The position numbers and the translations under genes are program-made. Below, piece after piece: positions 1-13,325 of a stretch of 64,000 nt of DNA. This stretch comes from Zoroaster sp. YZ-2022. Taxonomy: Eukaryota > Echinodermata > Asteroidea > Forcipulatida > Zoroasteridae. How positions within the stretch are numbered: the first letter of the stretch is position 1; each line of letters opens with the position of its first letter. The notes under the pieces were generated by a model. The model ran no database searches. It was given only the letters and a program-made list of their open reading frames with translations, and was not told the origin of the DNA. Location of the stretch: NCBI GenBank assembly GCA_029582265.1, contig CM055817.1, positions 61,753,152 to 61,817,151 of the forward strand, given 5' to 3'.

Positions 1-325
1 GGCCTGGACTACATTCAGGGACTGTCTAAGGTGTAGCTCTGCATGAAAAATGGTATAAAACGGAGTGTACAGTACGTTATTCATACGTATATTACACAGG
101 GCGGTTACAAACCGCGCGGGGGGGGGGGGTGGTTTAGGGATTTTCCCTTACACTAATACACCGCAGATGGCTGGCTATGCATTCTTAGAGAGTTTTTTTT
201 TGGTATTATTTCGCCTGGACTACATTCAGGGACTGTCTGAGGTGTAGGTCTGCATGAAAAATGGTATAAAAAGGAGTGTACAGTACGTTATTCATACGTA
301 TTACACTGGGCGGTTACAAACCGCC
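1..325. repeat. two direct copies of a ~112-bp repeat
   Basis: A block running from the start GGCCTGGACTACATTCAGGG to TTACAAACCGC at 1-113 recurs almost unchanged at 212-325. About 100 bp of unrelated sequence with a G run (119-129) lies between. The spacing suggests the edge of another tandem array with a unit near 212 bp, cut by the window start. No coding sense is seen. Confidence 0.75.
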
Positions 326-375
326 ACCGTCCTTTGTTGGTGTAAATCGAAACGTTCAAAGTGGTCGAAGGGTTG

Positions 376-680
376 AGTGACACACAAATTCCATGCCCTG
401 TCGATTGTTATGACAGTGTCCCTTTAAGTGACACACAAATTCCATGCCCTGTCAATTGTGATAACAATGTCCCTTTAAGTGCCACTCCGATTCCATGCCC
501 TGTCAATTGTGATAACAGTGTTCCCTTTAAGTGCCACTCCGATTCCATGCCCTGGCGACTGTGACGACAGTGTCCCTTTATAACCCACTCCGATTCCATG
601 CCTTTTCAATAATGACAGTGTCTCTTTAAGTGCCACTCTGATTCCATGCCCTGTCGATTGTGACGACAATGACCCTGTTC
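376..680. repeat. tandem repeat, ~52-bp unit, about 6 copies
   Basis: Each unit carries GATTCCATGCCCTGTC, then a variable GAT/GAC segment and CCCTTTAAGTG. Copies begin near 376, 428, 479, 531, 584 and 630. The array ends within a few bases of the start of the large 234-bp satellite. Small frames in this stretch are repeat shadows. Confidence 0.8.
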
Positions 681-686
681 CATGTA

Positions 687-3600
687 ATTTCATTCGTATT
701 TCTGTTTTAATCACAACAATCTACGGGGTACACCGTCCCGCATTTTGAGAGTATTTTGCGGTGGGCTAAATGTGCATGGAGACCGTTTAAGGTATGAAGA
801 ATTTGTCCAAATCCAAAAGTCATGTGATTTACTGAAAGAGGAGAACCTCAGCTTTAATTTGAATATAAAGTTGTCGGCCTCCCTTAAAAACTTTTAAAGT
901 TATACCCGTTGCTAGAAATAATTTCATTTGTATTTCTGTTTTAATCACAACAATCTACGGGGTACACCGTACCGTATTTTGAGAGTATTTTGCGGTGGGC
1001 TAAGTGTGCATGGAGACCGTTTACGGTATGAAGAATTTGTCCAAATCCAAAAGTCATGTGGTTTTCTGAAAGAGGAGAACCTCAGCTTTAATTTGAATAT
1101 AAATTTGTCGGCCTCCCTTAAAAACTTTTAAAGTTATACCCGTTGCTAGAAATAATTTCATTCGTATTTTTGCTTTAATCACAACAATGTAGGGTGTACA
1201 CCGTCCCGTATTTTGAGAGTATTTTGCGGTGGGCTAAGTGTGCATGGAGACCGTTTAAGGTATGAAGAATTTGTCCAAATCCAAAAGTCATGTGAATTTC
1301 TGAAAGAGGAGAACCTCAGCTTTAATTTGAATATAAATTTGTTGGCCTCCCTTACACACTTTTAAAGTTATACCCGTTGCTAGAAATAATTTCATTCGTG
1401 TTTTTGCTTTAATCACAACAATGTAGGGTGTACAACGTCCCGTATTTTGAGAGTATTTTGCGGTGGGCTAAGTGTGCATGGAGACCGTTTAAGGTATGAA
1501 GAATTTGTCCAAATCCAAAAGTCATGTGATTTACTGAAAGAGGAGAACCTCAGCTTTAATTTGAATATAAAGTTGTCGGCCTCCCTTAAACACTTTTAAA
1601 GTTATACCCGTTGTAAGAAATAATTTCATTCTGTATTTCTGATTTAATCACAACAATGTATGGTGTACACCGTCCCGTATTTTGAAAGTAATTTGCGGTG
1701 GGCTAAGTGTGCATGGAGACCGTTTAAGGTATGAAGAATTTGTCCAAATCCCAAAGTCATGTGATTTACTGAAAGAGGAGAACCTCAGCTTTAATTTGAA
1801 TATAAAGTTGTCGGCCTCCCTTAAAAACTTTTAAAGTTATACCCGTTGCTAGAAATAATTTCATTTGTATTTCTGTTTTAATCACAACAATCTACAAGGT
1901 ACACCGTACCGTATTTTGAGAGTATTTTGCGGTGGGCTAAGTGTGCATGGAGACCGTTTACGGTATGAAGAATTTGTCCAAATCCAAAAGTCATGTGGTT
2001 TTCTGAAGGAGGAGAACCTCAGCTTTAATTTGAATATAAAGTTGTCGGCCTCCTTTAAAAACTTTTAAAGTTATACCCGTTGCTAGAAATAATTTCATTC
2101 GTATTTCTGTTTTAATCACAACAATCTACGGGGTACATCGTCCCGTATTTTGAGAATATTTTGCGGTGGGCTAAGTGTGCATGGAGACCGTTTACGGTAT
2201 GAAGAATTTGTCCAAATCCAAAAGTCATGTGGTTTTCTGAAAGAGGAGAACCTCAGCTTTAATTTGAATATAAAGTTGTCGGCCTCCTTTAAAAACTTTT
2301 AAAGTTATACCCGTTGCTAGAAATAATTTCATTCGTATTTCTGTTTTAATCACAACAATCTACGGGGTACATCGTCCCGCATTTTGAGAGTATTTTGCGG
2401 TGGGCTAAGTGTGCATGGAGACCGTTTAAGGTATGAAGAATTTGTCCAAATCCAAAAGTCATGTGGTTTTCTGAAAGAGGAGAACCTCAGCTTTAATTTG
2501 AATATAAATTTGTTGGCCTCACTTAAAAACTTTTAAAGTTATACCCGTTGCTAGAAATAATTTCATTCGTATTTCTGTTTAAATCACAACAATTTACGGG
2601 GTACACCGTCCCGTATTTTGAGAGTATTTTGCGGTGGGCTAAGTGTGCATGGAGACCGTTTAAGGTATGAAGAATTTGTCCAAATCCAAAAGTCATGTGG
2701 TTTACTGAAAGAGGAGAACCTCAGCTTTAATTTGAATATAAAGTTGTCGGCCTCCCTTAAAAACTTTTAAAGTTATACCCGTTGCTAGAAATAATTTCAT
2801 TCGTATTTCTGTTTTAATCACAACAATCTACGGGGTACATCGTCCCGCATTTTGAGAGTATTTTGCGGTGGGCTAAGTGTGCATGGAGGCCGTTTAAGGT
2901 ATGAAGAATTTGTCCAAATCCAAAAGTCATGTGATTTACTGAAAGAGGAGAACCTCAGCTTTAATTTGAATATAAAGTTGTCGGCCTCCCTTAAAAACTT
3001 TTAAAGTTATACCCGTTGCTAGAAATAATTTCATTCGTATTTCTGTTTAATCACAACAATCTACGGGGCACATCGTCCCGTATTTTGAGAGTATTTTGCG
3101 GTGGGCTAAGTGTGCATGGAGACCGTTTAAGGTATGAAGAATTTGTCCAAATCCAAAAGTCATGTGGTTTACTGAAAGAGGAGAACCTCAGCTTTAATTT
3201 GAATATAAAGTTGTCGGCCTCCCTTAAAAACTTTTAAAGTTATACCCGTTGCTAGAAATAATTTCATTCGTATTTCTGTTTTAATCACAACAATCTACGG
3301 GGTACATCGTCCCGCATTTTTGAGAGTATTTTGCGGTGGGCTAATGTGCATTGAGGCCGTTTAAGGTATTAAGAATTTGTCCAAATCCATAAGTCATGTG
3401 ATTTACTGAAAGAGGAGAACCTCAGCTTTAATTTGAATATAAAGTTGTCGGCCTCCCTTAAAAACTTTTAAAGTTATACCCGTTGCTAGAAATAATTTCA
3501 TTCGTATTTCTCTGTTTAATCACAACAATCTACGGTGTACACCGTACCGTATTTTGAGAGTATTTTGCGGTGGGCTAAGTGTGCATGGAGACCGTTTAAG

Positions 3601-6600
3601 GTATGAAGAATTTGTCCAAATCCAAAAGTCATGTGGTTTTCTGAAAGAGGAGAACCTCAGCTTTAATTTGAATATAAATTTGTCTTCCACCATTAAAATC
3701 TTTTAAAGTTATACCCGTTGCTAGACATTATTTCATTCGTATTTCTGTTTTAATCACAACAATCTACGGGTACATCGTCCCGCATTTTGAGAGTATTTTG
3801 CGGTGGGCTAAGTGTGCATGGAGACCGTTTAAGGTATGAAGAATTTGTCCAAATCCAAAAGTCATGTGGTTTTCTGAAAGAGGAGAACCTCAGCTTTAAT
3901 TTGAATATAAATTTGTCGGCCCCCCTTAAAAGCTTTTAAAGTTATACCCGTTGCTAGAAATATTTTCATTCGTATTTCTGTTTTAATCACAACAATCTAC
4001 GGGGTACATCGTCCCGCATTTTGAGAGTATTTTGCGGTGGGCTAAGTGTGCATGGAGACCGTTTAAGGTATGAAGAATTTGTTCAAATCCAAAAGTCATG
4101 TGATTTACTGAAAGAGGAGAACCTCAGCTTTAATTTGAATATAAAGTTGTCGGCCTCCCTTAAAAACTTTTAAAGTTATACCCGTTGCTAGAAATAATTT
4201 CATTTGTATTTCTGTTTTAATCACAACAATCTACGGGGTACACCGTACCGTATTTTGAGAGTATTTTGCGGTGGGCTAAGTGTGCATGGAGACCGTTTAC
4301 GGTATGAAGAATTTGTCCAAATCCAAAAGTCATGTGGTTTTCTGAAAGAGGAGAACCTCAGCTTTAATTTGAATATAAAGTTGTCGGACTCACTTAAAAA
4401 CTTTTAAAGTTATACCCGTTGCTAGAAATAATTTCATTCGTATTTCTGTTTAAATCACAACAATCTACGGGGTACACCGTCCCGTATTTTGAGAGTATTT
4501 TGCGGTGGGCTAAGTGTGCATGGAGACCGTTTAAGGTATGAAGATTTTGTCCAAATCCAAAAGTCATGTGGTTTTCTGAAAGAGGAGAACCTCAGTTTAA
4601 TTTGAATATAAATTTGTCGGCCCCCCTTAAAAACTTTTAAAGTTATACCCGTCGCTAGAAATAATTTCATTCGTATTTGTGTTTTAATCACAACAATGTA
4701 GGGTGTACCGCCCCGTATTTTGAGAGTATTTTGCGGTGGGCTAAGTGTGCATGGAGACCGTTTAAGGTATGAAGAATTTGTCAAAATCCAAAAGTCATGT
4801 GATTTTCTGAAAGAGGAGAACCTCAGCTTTAATTTGAATATAAAGTTGTCGGCCTCCCTTAAAAACTTTTAAAGTTATACCCGTTGCTAGAAATAATTTC
4901 ATTCGTATTTCTGTTTTAATCACAACAATCTACGGGGTACACCGTCCTGTATTTTGAGAGTATTTTGCGGTGGGCTAAATGGGCATGGAGACCGTTTATG
5001 GTATGAAATATTTGTCCAAATCCAAAAGTCATGTGATTTTCTGAAAGAGGAGAACCTCAGCTTTAATTTGAATATAAAGTTGTCGGACTCACTTAAAAAC
5101 TTTTAAAGTTATACCCGTTGCTAGAAATAATTTCATTCGTATTTCTGTTTTAATCACAACAATCTACGGGGTACACCGTCCCGTATTTTGAGAGTATTTT
5201 GCGGTGGGCTAAGTGTGCATGGAGACCGTTTAAGGTATGAAGAATTTTGTCCAAATCCCAAAGTCATGTGGTTTTCTGAAAGAGGAGAACCCCAGCTTTA
5301 ATTTGAATATAAATTTGTCGGCCTCCCATAAAAACTTTTAAAGTTATACCCGTTGCTAGAAATAATTTCATTCGTATTTCTGTTTTAATCACAACAATGT
5401 AGGGTGTACACCGTCCCGTATTTTGAGAGTATTTTGCGGTGGGCTAAGTGTGCATGGAGACCGTTTAAGGTATGAAGAATTTGTCCAAATCCAAAAGTCA
5501 TGTGGTTTTCTGAAAGAGGAGAACCTCAGCTTTAATTTGAATATAATTTGTTCGGCCTCCCTTAAAAACTTTTAAAGTTATACCCGTTGCTAGAAATAAT
5601 TTCATTCCTATTTCTGTTTAAATCACAACAATCTACGGGGTACACCGTCCCGTATTTTGAGAGTATTTTGCGGTGGGCTAAGTGTGCATGGAGACCGTTT
5701 AAGGTATGAAGAATTTGTCCAAATCCAAAAGTCATGTGGTTTTCTGAAAGAGGAGAACCTCAGCTTTAATTTGAATATAAAGTTGTCGGCCTCCCTTAAA
5801 AACTTTTAAAGTTATACCCGTTGCTAGAAATAATTTCATTCGTATTTCTGTTTTAATCACAACAATCTACGGGGTACATCGTCCGCATTTGAAAGTATTT
5901 TGCGGTGGGCTAAGTGTGCATGGAGACCGTTTACGGTATGAAGAATTTGTCCAAATCCAAAAGTCATGTGATTTGCTGAAAGAGGAGAACCTCAGCTTTA
6001 ATTTGAATATAAAGTTGTCGGCCTCCTTTAAAAACTTTTAAAGTTATACCCGTTGCTAGAAATAATTTCATTCGTATTTCTGTTTTAATCACAACAATCT
6101 ACGGGGTACATCGTCCCGCATTTTGAGAGTATTTTGCGGTGGGCTAAGTGTGCATGGAGACCGTTTACGGTATGAAGAATTTGTCCAAATCCAAAAGTCA
6201 TGTGGTTTTCTGAAAGAGGAGAACCTCAGCTTTAATTTGAATATAAAGTTGTCGGCCTCACTTAAAAACTTTTAAAGTTATACCCGTTGCTAGAAATAAT
6301 TTCATTCGTATTTCTGTTTAAATCACAACAATCTACGGGGTACACCGTCCCGTATTTTGAGAGTATTTTGCGGTGGGCTAAGTGTGCATGGAGACCGTTT
6401 AAGGTATGAAGAATTTGTCCAAATCCAAAAGTCATGTGGTTTTCTGAAAGAGGAGAACCTCAGCTTTAATTTGAATATAAAGTTGTCGGCCTCCCTTAAA
6501 AACTTTTAAAGTTATACCCGTTGCTAGAAATAATTTCATTCGTATTTCTGTTTTAATCACAACAATCTACGGGGTACATCGTCCCGCATTTTGAGAGTAT

Positions 6601-9600
6601 TTTGCGGTGGGCTAAGTAGGCATGGAGACCGTTTATTATGAAGAATTTGTCCAAATCCAAAAGTCATGTGATTTACTGAAAGAGGAACCTCAGCTTTAAT
6701 TTGAATATAAAGTTGTCGGCCTCCTTAAAAACTTTTAAGTTATACCGTTGCTAGAAATAATTTCATCTCGTATTTCTGTTTAATCACAACAATCTACGGT
6801 ACTCGTATTTTGAGAGTATTTTGGGTGGGCTAGTGCATGGAGACCGTTTACGGTATGAAGAATATGTCCAAATCCAAAAGTCATGTGGTTTTCTGAAAGA
6901 GGAGAACCTCAGCTTTAATTTGAATATAAAGTTGTCCCCCTCTTAAAAACTTTTTAAGTTATACCCGTTGCTAGAAATAATTTCATTCGTATTTCTGTTT
7001 AAATCACACACAATGTACCGTCCCGTATTTGAGAGTATTTTGGTGGGCTAAGTGTGCATGGAGACCGTTTAAGGTATGAAGAGTTTGTCCAAATCCAAAA
7101 GTCATGTGATTTTCTGAAAGAGGAGAACCTCAGCTTTAATTTGAATATAAATTTGTCGGCCCCCTATAAAAACATTTAAAGTTATACCCGTTGCTAGAAA
7201 TAATTTTATTTGTATTTCTGTTTAATCACAACAATCTACGTGGTACACCGTCCCGCATTTTGAGAGTATTTTGCGGTGGGCTAAGTGTGCATGGAGACCG
7301 TTTATGGTATGAAGAATTATTAAGTCCAAATCCAAAAAGTCATGTGGTTTTCTGAAAGAAAGAGGAGAACCTCAGCTTTAATTTGAATATAAATTGTTGG
7401 CCCCCCAAAAACTTTTAAAGTTATACCCGTTGCTAGAAATAATTTCATTCGTATTTCTGTTTTAATCACAACAATCTACGGGGTACACCGTCCCGTATTT
7501 TGAGAGTATTTTGCGGTGGGCTAAGTGTGCATGGAGACCGTTTAAGGTATGAAGAATTTGTCCAAATCCAAAAGACATGTGGTTTTCTGAAAGAGGAGAA
7601 CCTCAGCTTTAATTTGAATATAAAGTTGTCGGCCTCACTTAAAAACTTTTAAAGTTATACCCGTTGCTAGAAATAATTTCAGTCGTATTTCTGCTTTATT
7701 CTCAATAATCTACGGGGTACATCGTCCCGTATTTTGAGAGTATTTTGCGGTGGGCTAAGTGTGCATGGAGACCGTTTAAGGTATGAAGAATTTGTCCAAA
7801 TCCAAAAGTCATGTGGTTTTCTGAAAGAGGAGAACCTCAGCTTTAATTTGAATATAAAGTTGTGGCTCCTTAAAACTTTTAAAGTTATACCCGTTGCTAG
7901 AAATAATTTCATTCGTATTTCTGTTTAAATCACAACAACGCACGGGTACATCGTCCCGTATTTTGAGAGTATTTTGCGGTGGGCTAAGTGTGCATGGAGA
8001 CCGTTTAAGGTATGAAGAATTTGTCCAAATCCAAAAGTCATGTGATTTTCTGAAAGAGGAGAACCTCAGCTTTAATTTGAATATAAAGTTGTCGGCCTCC
8101 CTTAACAAATTTTAAAGTTATACCCGTTGCTAGAAATAATTTCATTCGTATTTCTGTTTTAATCACAACAATCTACGGGGTACACCGTCCCGCATTTTGA
8201 GAGTATTTTGCGGTGGGCTAAGTGTGCATGGAGACCGTTTAAGGTATGAAGAATTTGTCCAAATCCAAAAGTCATGTGATTTTCTGAAAGAGGAGAACCT
8301 CAGCTTTAATTTGAATAGAAAGTTGTCGGCCTCACTTAAAAACTTTTAAAGTTATACCCGTTGCTAGAAATAATTTCATTCGTATTTCTGTTTTAATCAC
8401 AACAATCTACGGGGTACACCGTCCCGCATTTTGAGAGTATTTTGCGGTGGGCTAAGTGTGCATGGAGACCGTTTAAGGTATGAAGAATTTGTCCAAATCC
8501 AAAAGTCATGTGATTTTCTGAAAGAGGAGAACCTCAGCTTTAATTTGAATATAAATTTGTCGGCCTCCCATAAAAACTTTTAAAGTTATACCGGTTGCTA
8601 GAAATAATTTCATTCGTATTTCTGTTTTAATCACAACAATCTACAGGGTACACCGTCCCGTATTTTGAGTATTTTGCGGTGGGCTAAGTGTGCATGGAGA
8701 CCGTTTATGGTATGAAGAATTGTCCAAATCCAAAAGTCATGTGGTTTTCTGAAAGAGGAGAACCTCAGCTTTAATTTGAATATAAATTGTTGGCCTCCAT
8801 TTAAAAACTTTTAAAGTTATACCGTTGCTAGAAATAATTTCATTCGTATTTCTTTTTAATCACAACAATGTACGGGTGTACATCGTCCCGTATTTTGAGA
8901 ATATTTTGCGGTGGGCTAAGTGTGCATGGAGACCGTTTATGGTATGAAGAATTTGTCCAACCAAAAGTCATGTGGTTTTCTGAAAGAGAGAACCTCAGCT
9001 TTAATTTGAATATAAAGTTGTCGGCCTCACTTAAAAACTTTTTAAAGTTATACCCGTTGCTGAAATAATTTCATTCGTATTTCTGTTTTAATCACAACAA
9101 TTTACGGGTACATCGTCCGCATTTTGAGAGTATTTTGCGGTGGGCTAAGTGTGCATGGAGACCGTTTAAGGTATGAAGAATTTGTCCAATTCAAAAAAGT
9201 CATGTGAGTTTTCTGAAAGAGGAGAACCTCAGCTTTAATTTGAATATAAAGTTGTCGGCCTCATTTAAAAGCTTTAAAGTTATACCGTTGCTAGAAATAA
9301 TTTTCATTCTGTATTTCTGTTTTAATCACAACAATCTACGGGTACATCGTCCCGTATTTTGAGAGAGTATTTTGCGGTGGGCTATGTGCATGGAGACCGT
9401 TTACAGGTATGAAGAATTTGTCCAAATCCAAAAGTCATGTGGTTTTTACTGAAAGAGGAGAACCTCAGCTTTAATTTGAATATAAAGTTGTCGGCCCCTT
9501 AAAACTTTTAAAAGTTATACCCGTTGCTAGAAATAATTTCATTCGTATTTCTGTTTTAATCACAACAATCTACGGGGTACACATCGTCCGTATTTTGAGA

Positions 9601-11777
9601 GTATTTTGGTGGTGGGCTAAGTGTGCATGCAGACCGTTTAAGGTATGAAGAATTTGTCCAAATCCAAAAGTCATGTGATTTTCTGAAAGAGGAGAACCTC
9701 AGCTTTAATTTGAATAGAAAGTTGTCGGCCTCACTTAAAAACTTTTAAAGTTATACCCGTTGCTAAAAATAATTTCATTCGTATTTCTGTTTTAATCACA
9801 ACAATCTAAGGGGTCCCGCATTTTGAGAGTATTTTGCGGTGGGCTAAATGTGCATGGAGACCGTTTAAGGTATGAAGAATTTGTCCAAATCCAAAAGTCA
9901 TGTGGTTTTCTGAAAGAGGAGAACCTCAGCTTTAATTTGAATATAAAGTTGTCGGCCTCCCTTAAAAACTTTTAAAGTTATACCCGTTGCTAGAAATAAT
10001 TTCATTCGTATTTCTGTTTTAATCACAACAATCTACGGGGTACACCGTCCTGTATTTTGAGAGTATTTTGCGGTGGGCTAAGTGTGCATGGAGACCGTTT
10101 AAGGTATGAAGAATTTGTCCAAATCCAAAAGTCATGTGATTTTCTGAAAGAGGAGAACCTCAGCTTTAATTTGAATATAAATTTGTCGGCATCCCTTAAA
10201 AACTTTCAAAGTTATACCGTTGCTAGAAATAATTTCATTCGTATTTTTGCTTTAATCACAACAATGTAGGGTGTACACCGTCCCGTATTTTGAGAGTATT
10301 TTGCGGTGGGCTAAGTGTGCATGGAGACCGTTTAAGGTATGAAGAATTTGTCCAAATCCAAAAGTCATGTGATTTTCTGAAAGAGGAGAACCTCAGCTTT
10401 AATTTGAATATAAAGTTGTCGGCCTCACTTAAAACTTTTAAAGTTATACCCGTTACAGAAATAATTTCATTCGTATTTCTGTTTTTTAATCACAACAATC
10501 TACGGGGTACACAGTCCCGCATTTTGAGAGTAATTTGCGGTGGGCTAAATGTGCATCGAGACCGTTTAAGGAAGTAAGAGTTTGTCCAAATCCAAAAGTC
10601 ATGTGGTTTTCTGAAAGAGGAGAACCTCAGCTTTAATTTGAATATAAATTTGTCGGCCTCCCTTAAAAACTTTTAAAGTTATACCCGTTGCTAGAAATAA
10701 TTTCATTCGTATTTCTGTTTTAATCACAACAATCTACGGGGTGCACCGTCCCGTATTTTGAGAGTATTTTGCGGTGGGTTAAATGTGCATGGAGACCGTT
10801 TATGGTATGAAGAATTTGTCCAAATCCAAAAGTCATGTGATTTTCTGAAAGAGGAGAACCTCAGCTTTAATTTGAATATAAATTTGTCGGCCTCCCTTAA
10901 AACTTTTAAAGTTATACCCGTTGCTAGAAATAATTTTCATTCGTATTTTTGTTTAATCACAACAATGTAGGGTGTACACCGTCCCGTATTTGAGTGTATT
11001 TTGCGGTGGGCTAAGTGTGCATGGAGACCGTTTATGGTATGAAGAATTTGTCCAAATCCAAAAGTCATGTGATTTTCTGAAAGAGGAGAACCTCAGCTTT
11101 AATTTGAATATAAATTTGTCGGCCTCCCTTAAAAACCTTTAAAGTTATACCCGTTGCTAGAAATAATTTCATTCGTATTTTTGCTTTAATCACAACAATG
11201 TAGGGTGTACACCGTCCCGTATTTTGAGAGTATTTTGCGGTGGGTTAAGTGTGCATGGAGACCGTTTAAGGTATGAAGAATTTGTCCAAATCCAAAAGTC
11301 ATGTGATTTTCTGAAAGAGGAGAACCTCAGCTTTAATTTGAATATAAATTTGTCGGCCTCCCTTAAAAACTTTTAAAGTTATACCTGTTGCTGAAATAAT
11401 TTCATTCTGTATTTTTGTTTTAATCACAACAATGAGGGTACACACCGTCCCGTATTTTGAGAGTATTTTGCGGTGGGCTTAAGTGTGCATGGAGACCGTT
11501 TATGGTATGAAGAATTTGTCCAAATCCAAAAGTCATGTGATTTTCTGAAAGAACCTCAGATTTAATTTGAATATAAATTGTCAGCCTCCCTTAAAACTTT
11601 TAAAGTTATACCCGTTGCTAGAAATAATTTCATCGTATTTTGCTGTTTTAATCCGACAATCTACAGGTACCGTGCATTTCGAGAGTATTTTGCGGTGGGC
11701 TTAATGTGCATGGAGACCGTTTATGGTATGAAGGAATTGTCCAAATCAAAAGTCATGTGATTTTTCTGAAGAGAACC
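687..11777. repeat. satellite array, 234-bp monomer, ~47 copies
   Basis: The motif ATTTCATTCGTATTTCTG recurs every 234 bp (for example at 925, 1159 and 1393). Every monomer also holds GTGCATGGAGACCGTTTA, AGAGGAGAACCTCAGC and ACTTTTAAAGTTATACCCG. Because 234 is a multiple of three, similar 60-100 residue frames appear in many copies; these are period artefacts, not genes. Variants cluster: the copies at 928, 1865 and 4204 share the same substitutions and are spaced by multiples of the monomer, which points to block-wise amplification. Copies between about 6630 and 7400 and from 8600 to the gap carry many short deletions, often in homopolymers. The array runs into an N gap, so its true length is unknown. 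Confidence 0.95.
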
Positions 11778-12277
11778 NNNNNNNNNNNNNNNNNNNNNNN
11801 NNNNNNNNNNNNNNNNNNNNNNNNNNNNNNNNNNNNNNNNNNNNNNNNNNNNNNNNNNNNNNNNNNNNNNNNNNNNNNNNNNNNNNNNNNNNNNNNNNNN
11901 NNNNNNNNNNNNNNNNNNNNNNNNNNNNNNNNNNNNNNNNNNNNNNNNNNNNNNNNNNNNNNNNNNNNNNNNNNNNNNNNNNNNNNNNNNNNNNNNNNNN
12001 NNNNNNNNNNNNNNNNNNNNNNNNNNNNNNNNNNNNNNNNNNNNNNNNNNNNNNNNNNNNNNNNNNNNNNNNNNNNNNNNNNNNNNNNNNNNNNNNNNNN
12101 NNNNNNNNNNNNNNNNNNNNNNNNNNNNNNNNNNNNNNNNNNNNNNNNNNNNNNNNNNNNNNNNNNNNNNNNNNNNNNNNNNNNNNNNNNNNNNNNNNNN
12201 NNNNNNNNNNNNNNNNNNNNNNNNNNNNNNNNNNNNNNNNNNNNNNNNNNNNNNNNNNNNNNNNNNNNNNNNNNNNN
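11778..12277. other. assembly gap of exactly 500 N
   Basis: A run of 500 N separates the satellite from the NCAPD3 region. The round number indicates a placeholder of unknown true size. Upstream exons of NCAPD3 and the end of the satellite array may lie here. Confidence 0.98.
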
Positions 12278-12490
12278 TTTAAAAACACTAAAGGCCCTTT
12301 TTTAGCTTCTACGCCAGGCTCCGGAACTCTTTACCTGCCTCTGTTGTAGAATAATTCCCATCTAGTCAGTCCTTCAAATGTAATGTCCGCTGTCATCTGA
12401 TTAATCTCGCCATCTGCCTGCCAGAATATAAGAATTTTAGCTTGGGCATCCCTCATGCTTCTTGTTCTCTTGGGCAGTGTTTAAATTATA
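12278..12490 (+). pseudogene. 3' end fragment of a non-LTR retrotransposon reverse transcriptase ORF
   Basis: Frame + from about 12304 reads ARLRNSLPASVVE, a stop, then FPSSQSFKCNVRCHLI. This resembles the common C-terminal tail of LINE reverse transcriptase ORFs (NSLP...VV...SFK..L). It has one in-frame stop and no upstream catalytic part, because the gap cuts it. An AAATA-rich tail follows at 12488-12526, as expected for a LINE 3' end. The call rests on the tail motif only. Confidence 0.45.
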
Positions 12491-12526
12491 ATATATAAAT
12501 AAATAAATATAATAAATAAATAATTT
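12488..12526. repeat. AT-rich (TAAA)n-like low-complexity tract
   Basis: Repeated AAATA/TAAAT units follow the LINE-like fragment. This is probably the retroelement tail or a microsatellite grown from it. Confidence 0.7.
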
Positions 12527-12809
12527 TTAAATTATTAGCATCTGAAACAGAAACATACCAAGGGCTGTCATCAACTTTACATTAACCCTCCCACACATGG
12601 AGAGCCATCCGATCCACAAAAATTCTGTTCTTGAGCAACCTTTCAGTACATATACATGTACAAGCTTCGCTGCTGTCCTTTCCAGGCGTAATTCATTAAA
12701 ATCAACTGTGCACACCCAAGGCCACTGTAAATGTTTGAACATATTATAGTATGCATGCCTGTAATGTATCGGAAGGGAGACCACTTTACCCCTGTAATCC
12801 TCAGTGGTG

Positions 12810-13130
12810 TACAGTGCACAGAAGGGGGGTAATCCACTGGAGGCCACTGGCAACAGCTAATGGCTTTGGAGTATTTGAATGGGTTGTTTCAAAATTGCAG
12901 TAATTGTAGTGTGGTGTGACAGTGCAACAGAAGGGTGAACCCCATAGGGAGATCCACTGCTGGCAACAGCTAATGGCTTGGGAGGGCCTAATGTGTTCAA
13001 AAAATTGCACCAATTGTAGGTGTGTGGTGGGACAGCACAGAAGGGCAGAATTACAGAGAGGCCACTGGCAACAGCTAACATGGCTTGGAGTGGCCTGAAT
13101 GTAGTTTCTGCAAATTGCACCCAATTGTAG
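12810..13130. repeat. three diverged copies of a ~105-bp tandem repeat
   Basis: CACTGGCAACAGCTAATGGC (or a near variant), a GCAGAAGGG-like motif and CAATTGTAG recur near 12812, 12921 and 13031. Both-strand frames here are shadows. The stretch 12527-12810 shows nothing else I recognise. Confidence 0.75.
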
Positions 13131-13209
13131 GAGGAAGCTTTAAAGCAGATTGTATACACATGATAATACTGCAAACCTTACTCCTACTGTTTTAAATTTA
13201 TTTGTCCAG

Positions 13210-13325
13210 TTTTTAGATATCCCAGTGTGGTTGACTGTCACATCGCTAATCTGTCAATGTGCTTCAAAGACCAGTCGGACTTAGTGAGGAAACAGAGCTT
13301 GACGTTGCTGACCCACCTCCTACTG
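13210..13325 (+). CDS. NCAPD3: NCAPD3 exon (HEAT region)
   Basis: An acceptor (TTTGTCCAG) precedes 13210 and a donor (GTGAGG) follows 13325. The frame reads RYPSVVDCHIANLSMCFKD then LVRKQSLTLLTHLLL, matching the LVRKQTLILLTNLLQ-type HEAT helix of D3. The exon ends in phase 0, compatible with the next exon's EDYIK. It is the first exon seen in the window. Confidence 0.85.

Noticed and set aside
928..11760. Many 60-109 residue frames (such as those with VHGDRLRYEEFVQIQKS) on both strands in the first 12 kb
   Set aside because: They recur with the 234-bp satellite period, differ by random indels, and have no independent support; the period being a multiple of three keeps the frame open.
687..11777. 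CRISPR-like regular spacing
   Set aside because: The whole 234-bp unit is repeated with no unique spacers, and the DNA is animal.
11706..12305. Long X-filled frames over 11778-12277 and 51466-51965
   Set aside because: They cross N gaps and have no sequence.
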